Below are positions 59,986-64,000 of a stretch of DNA of 64,000 nt, in pieces. Position 1 is the stretch's first letter; each line of letters starts with the position of its first letter. Origin of the DNA: Paratinospora sagittata (lineage: Eukaryota > Streptophyta > Magnoliopsida > Ranunculales > Menispermaceae); assembly GCA_035771175.1 (NCBI GenBank), contig CM069598.1:5921413-5985412 (forward strand), given 5' to 3'. Position numbers and translations under genes: made by a program. The notes below the pieces were generated by a model that made no database searches, was not told where the DNA came from, and worked only from the letters and a program-made list of their open reading frames with translations.

Positions 59986-61466
59986 TGAAAAACTTCTGCG
60001 TTTGTTATCCAATTTAAACTAAGTTTTCTCTATACTTAAAAACAAAGAGTACCAAAAATCTGTAAATCTACGTGTTTTGATTTAATGGGTATTTCCAATA
60101 TTTTCTTCTTTCGGTTTTTCGAAGTAGGAATTCAAGGAACAAAATTAAAATCCAGAAGAAGAAAAGGGCGATAAATGCATTGCATAGGATTACCGGTTCC
60201 GCCTGAGTTGTTGCAGTTGCTGCCGCCGATGTTGGAGTTGCTGCTGCAACCGCCGCTGCCACTGCCGGAGGGTAACACAAAGAAGAGCGTGAAGAACGGC
60301 CAAAAGGACTTGAAAGAAAGAAAATAGAGTGGAAAAGAAGACAACTTTAAAGTGCGTTTGGTTGGCATGAAACCTTTTTTTATTATTTTTATGTTTATAT
60401 AAAATAAATAAATTTTCAATTTCCATGATTATTTTCCATTTGGTTCATTTGGTTCATTTGGCTGTAAGTAATTTAGTAGTTGGTGTCTCACGGTACAGCT
60501 TGTATATAACAACGTACCACTAAAGAAACATAGTAGCATTTATTTTCTTTTTTTTTTTGTTATTGATTTTTTGATATTTGGAAGGCGTCCTTATTCTTTT
60601 TGGACAAAATTAATTCTCCTGAACTCGAACGTTACAGAAACGTTTAAGATGGTCCTCTAAAAAAAAACAGATAAATGAAGATACACTTAAGTTCCAACTC
60701 GAAATTCAAAAACATAATAACATTTTACTTAGTCAAGCATTACTCTTTTACTTAATAGCATGTAAATATTTTCACTAAATACAGATGCCTTCGCCTTAAT
60801 TAAAGGTCACTAGATAATAGATTATTCTAAGATTCGAATAAAAAAACCTTGTGGGTAAACTAGAAACTCATCTTCCTACCATCTATCAAATCAATTAGTA
60901 ATGGCTATTAGTTATTGAATTGGATGGCTATAACTTTTTTCAATCTTATTATTCAAAAGTTATCTTGTCAGAAAGTCTTTGTCCAAAATTAAAATCTTTT
61001 TTAGAAGGGAGCTCGTTGAGTCTCTGAGTCTAGAGCTATAGTATAAAATTCGTGGTGTCCTAGAATTAAACCGTTCAATATCTCATTCCCTGTCATGTCC
61101 TAATAAACTAAAAAGAAAAAAGAAAAAGAAAAGAAACTTCTATTTGTGGGGGAAAAAACAGGTTGAAAAACATCTTTCCAAATCTTCCCAAATCTTTTGG
61201 GAAGCAAACACTAAAAATTATTATTTTCTTAAGCAAATTATCAATTAACCAAACAAGCATTGCAACTGCAACGCTCGAGGAGTGGGCCCGAAGTAGGATA
61301 ATATGGTATTACTGGGACTATCGAAGTGGCGTTGGAATTTATAACAAAGCAGAGCGGAAAGGGCAAGTAGAAGAGGGAGAGACAACCAGGGGTTGGAAGC
61401 GGTTCAAGTTTTTCGTCGGAAAACCAGCCGATTCGCGACCGATTCGAGACATTTTGGCCGGAAAAA
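59986..61466. other. Divergent spacer between GART and the MEGVGARLG gene
   Basis: The GART leader and promoter occupy the left part. At 60200-60280 a GC-rich CTG/GCC-type trinucleotide stretch gives Gln- or Gly/Ser-rich frames on the minus strand (up to 95 codons) that I regard as low-complexity leader rather than a gene. The right part (about 61260-61466) is GC-richer and probably holds the promoter and leader of the next gene. Confidence 0.45.
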
Positions 61467-61766
61467 ATGGAGGGAGTGGGAGCGAGGCTGGGGCGGTCAT
61501 CGACACGGTACGGGCCGACGACGGTGTTCAGTGGACCAGTGAGGAAATGGAAGAAGAAGTGGATACACGTGTCGCCACCAACTGCTGCCAACCACGCATC
61601 TCAGACTAACGCTAATAACGCTTCTCATCTTCTTCTCTATAAGTGGACTCCCATCACTCAGAGCAACAACAACAACAACAACGGTGAGAATAGTTCAAGT
61701 AAGGAAGATAATAGCGCGGTGGTTGCAGCTGAGGAACCTTCTAGAAAGAAATTCAGATATGTTCCG
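61467..61766 (+). CDS. Conserved plant protein of unknown function, first exon
   Basis: The first exon of a gene that runs off the window. ATG at 61467 opens MEGVGARLGRSSTRYGP and continues VRKWKKKWIHVSP, with an Asn-rich run (TQSNNNNNNGENSSS, encoded by AAC repeats) and ends RKKFRYVPV at a donor GTAATG (61767). I recognise the head MEGVGARLGRSS...GPVRKWKKKW as a short conserved plant protein family without known function; an Arabidopsis counterpart next to TIG (At5g55210) is possible but unverified. The frame is 100 codons long to the donor. No second exon is seen in the remaining 2.2 kb, so the intron is at least that long. Confidence 0.8.
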
Positions 61767-62524
61767 GTAATGATCAGTTTATTTCCCTTTTCGGGTTTTA
61801 GTTTTTTGGGTTTAATTGGTTTGGAGTTGTGTATTTTTTTGTGTTTTGATTGTCTTTTTGTTTGATGGGTCTCTGTTATCTTGGGTTTTGGGGGGTTGGG
61901 ATTTAGGGTTTTGCATATTTGGGTCTGATGAGAACTTAAAAGGGTGATTTGGGGTTTTTGAGATTGTTTGATGTGAGACGTGGCTTTTGTTGTGATGATG
62001 ATTACGTTGTGAAGCGGATATGTTAGGGACTCTGCTCAAAATATGAAATTTTTTAGGTTTTGAAAGATTCGGTTGTAGGATTGTGGAAGGATTTAATGGT
62101 GAAGGTGAAATTTTACATTATTTTGAGAGTTAAATAAGGGGAATATAAGTGCTATAACTATAAGTGACCTAAGAGGGATAATGTTGCCTTTGTTTTCTTG
62201 TTGTGAGCATTACTACTAGTTTCAATTTTGAGTTTCCAAGACATTAGGTGATTTGAATCCTTTCTTTATGATATTCAACATATTCATAAAAAGGAGGAGG
62301 TATGGTGTGAGAAAAAAGGGCAGCAATGAATCCTATCTCAAACAAGATCAATATAGTCTTGCTCTTATTTTACTAATGAAGAAGTGTTGCCAACTTGAAA
62401 TGATACCTGACCAAATTTTCTACTCTAGAACTAAAATAACTACTATCTACTTGTCATAGATTGTGTCTTAAGCTTTGTTGATCTAGACATGGGATGCTCT
62501 TCACCCTAATATTTTATCTTCATC

Positions 62525-62837
62525 TGTTAGGGAATAAACCTGAGAAATCACAAACACACACAAAAGAGAAAACATGGAGACAAGAGAGTTAACGTGGTTC
62601 GAGAAGAAATTCCTACGTCAACGGAGTGCACCAACACTCAATCCACTATCAATGGAGGTTTACAATGGGAAGCCACTCTGTGAGCACTCTCTCACAATTC
62701 TACTCATCTATCAATCTCATCTCATCTCACATAAACCCTAATTATAATTGAATTTATATACTAACTTCACATAAGGGTACAATTGTAATTTTGTACATAA
62801 AATAATAAAATAATTAGTTTGGCTTCATAGTATAACA
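62525..62837 (+). mobile_element. LTR-like segment (Copia-type solo LTR or fragment)
   Basis: It begins TGTTAGGGAATAAACC and ends GTATAACA, which fits the TG...CA ends of an LTR, 313 bases long. The internal GAGTTAACGTGGTTCGAGAA...CCTACGTCAACGG text is typical of a widespread plant Copia LTR/TRIM type. The flanking 5 bases (TCATC, ATCTC) do not match, so it may be a truncated or old copy. No gag-pol frame follows. Confidence 0.55.
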
Positions 62838-63077
62838 ATCTCCCACTTGAAGACCAAATAATTATTTTAGGCTTCACATTCCAACATCATCCTCTAGCTG
62901 TACAGGTTGGCCATTTACAACAATTCGTTCATCTATTTTTTTCTTGCAATTGAACAAAAAATCCTTCTTGTCCTTATGATTTGCCCTTGTTAGAAGGGAT
63001 TTTTAAGTTTCTAGCGGATATAATTATGGAGATGCAACATTGTTGTTAGAAACTTTTCATTTTTCTTGCACCCTCAT

Positions 63078-63233
63078 GGAGCCTTGGTGCAACAATGAGA
63101 GTCATCACCCTGTAACTTGGTGGTCACAAGCTTGAATGTTAGAAACAACCTTTTGCGATATAGGGTAAGTGAACTGATCCCTCTTCGGATCCTGCATGAA
63201 CAAGAGTTTTGTGCACTGGGCTACCCCCCTCTC
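63078..63233 (+). mobile_element. tRNA-derived SINE (family A), full-length
   Basis: Starts GGAGCCTTGGTGCAACAATG with the A box, has a degenerate B box (AGCTTGAATGTTAG), then GAAACAACCTTTTGCGATAT and GATCCCTCTTCGGATCCTGC, and ends GTGCACTGGGCTACCCCCC. This matches the Au-like SINE of 43720-43879 along its length. Confidence 0.75.
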
Positions 63234-63317
63234 ATACAATTTGTATGCTCTGATACTTTTATTAAAAAAAATAAGTTAAATATTCTTAAGAAAAAAAAAA
63301 AAAGGTTTGCCAACATG

Positions 63318-63500
63318 AAGTTGGTGCGGTTGGTAAAGAGGTGACTTTGAAACCCAAAGGTTTTAGGTTCAACTTTTGCCACTACCTCTCCCTAGGGGTT
63401 GAGGGGAATTAATGGGTTAGGAACGGACTTGATACCTCCTCAAGAGTGCAATATAGTGATGAACCTGGTTATACAACTAACTACTACTAACATTGTTTCT
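63318..63500 (+). mobile_element. tRNA-derived SINE (family C)
   Basis: AGTTGGTGCGGTTGGTAAAG contains an A box and TTTTAGGTTCAACTTTTGCC a B box about 45 bases later. The body differs from families A and B. It ends in an A-rich run before the next element. Confidence 0.5.
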
Positions 63501-63524
63501 TCTCAAAAAAAAAATAAAAAAAAA

Positions 63525-63678
63525 GTGCACGAGGCTTCCGCCATTATAGGGTCTAGGGAAGGGACGATGTATGCAACTTTGCCTCTACATTGGAAAGGTT
63601 GTTTTTGGATTGAACCTTGACCTCTAGCTTCTAGGTTACAATGAAGCAACCTTAACCGTTGCGCCAAGGCTCGCCCTT
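63525..63678 (-). mobile_element. tRNA-derived SINE (family A), inverted
   Basis: On the minus strand it reads GGGCGAGCCTTGGCGCAACG (good A box), then the B box GGTTCAATCC, and ends GTGCAC next to an A-rich run (T-rich on its own strand, the usual tail for this type). It is in opposite orientation to the family A copy at 63078-63233. Confidence 0.75.
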
Positions 63679-64000
63679 TAGTTGAAATATTCTTACTTCT
63701 GATCTATTAGTCCAAACATTCAAGTAAGAGACCAAACTAAAAGTTTACTGGATCCATGCTATGGAATTGACTATTCCATCTACATGTTTTATCCTTATGG
63801 CGTTTTTCTATTTAGAAGATTATGATTTTAGACCATCTGATCACTTTATTCTACATTATCCAGTTGCTATTTCCGTTTAGCTTGTTTCATCTAAAAGTCA
63901 TCACTTAGGTAGTCTCAGATTTGATGATAGATCCAATGGAGAGTGCTGGATATTTTTTCAACGGTCAGTGTACTGCAGTTGATCTTTGTCATGTTCTACG

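Larger units (their letters stand above)
61767..64000 (+). other. Intron of the MEGVGARLG gene filled with mobile elements
   Basis: From the donor at 61767 to the window end no conserved coding exon is visible. The stretch holds an LTR-like segment (62525-62837), three adjacent SINEs (63078-63678) and AT-rich sequence. This continues beyond the window. Confidence 0.6.

Noticed and set aside
60068..60426. Minus-strand frames of up to 95 codons with Gln/Arg or Gly/Ser/Asn runs upstream of GART.
   Set aside because: The composition comes from a trinucleotide-rich DNA stretch seen in three frames, there is no conserved domain, and the position fits the GART leader or promoter.
61163..61609. A 148-codon + frame and a 116-codon - frame over the start of the MEGVGARLG gene.
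   Set aside because: Both overlap the 61467 exon in other frames. The MEGVGARLG frame has a recognisable conserved head and a proper donor, and the others do not.
63078..63678. Genuine tRNA genes at the A and B boxes.
   Set aside because: The boxes are present but the sequences do not fold into a full cloverleaf, the bodies continue far beyond tRNA length and end in SINE-type tails.
1..64000. CRISPR arrays, operons, phage or bacterial defence systems.
   Set aside because: No regularly spaced direct repeats with unique spacers are present, and all recognisable genes are intron-containing plant nuclear genes.

Overview
This is a nuclear genomic segment from a dicotyledonous plant, probably a woody one. 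The background is AT-rich, the genes are split by GT-AG introns of 0.1 to 4 kb, and introns and spacers hold tRNA-derived SINEs, LINE 3' tails, hAT and Mutator-like non-autonomous elements and microsatellites. The species cannot be named from the sequence. Exon models below were built by hand from splice sites and reading-frame continuity; no RNA evidence was available.

Layout: (1) 1-2235, last exon of an IAMT1-type SABATH carboxyl methyltransferase (+), preceded by a repeat-filled intron. (2) 3557-4108, a small lysine-rich protein of unknown function (-). (3) 6181-10417, MAP65-1/2 microtubule bundling protein (-), 9 coding exons, with a 5'UTR exon near 11.6 kb. (4) 11.7-16.7 kb, divergent spacer with old repeats and a G-quadruplex motif. 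(5) 17893-25999, CDP-diacylglycerol synthase (+), with a complete 1773-bp hAT element in one intron. (6) 27262-32126, alkaline (phyto)ceramidase (-), 5'UTR exon near 35.9 kb. (7) 37485-45514, IBR5-type dual-specificity phosphatase (+). (8) 48148-49785, DUF506 protein (+). (9) 51479-55982, plastid trigger-factor-like protein TIG (-), 13 exons. (10) 57256-59985, plastid GAR transformylase (-). (11) 61467 to the window end, first exon of a conserved plant protein of unknown function (+), followed by an LTR-like fragment and three adjacent SINEs.

These are housekeeping and signalling genes, not a functional cluster: auxin methylation and IBR5-linked auxin signalling, microtubule bundling, phospholipid (CDP-DAG) and sphingolipid (ceramidase) metabolism, plastid protein folding and plastid purine synthesis. 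From memory of Arabidopsis loci, the order interleaves IAMT1/MAP65-1/TIG (At5g552xx), MAP65-2/CDS3 (At4g2676x-77x) and CDS2/ACER (At4g2233x-34x), as expected of an ancestral block that Arabidopsis later split by duplication and gene loss.

I found no convincing new multi-gene system. The sequence-level points most worth checking are the hAT element with snRNA-promoter-like motifs, two SINE families side by side, a repeated LINE 3'-tail family, a MITE pair in opposite orientation, a near-perfect 53-bp tandem duplication beside a TIG splice site, a 32-bp perfect palindrome, two compact G-quadruplex motifs, upstream ORFs and a NAGNAG acceptor in the CDP-DAG synthase gene, and a GC-rich patch that may be organellar DNA.
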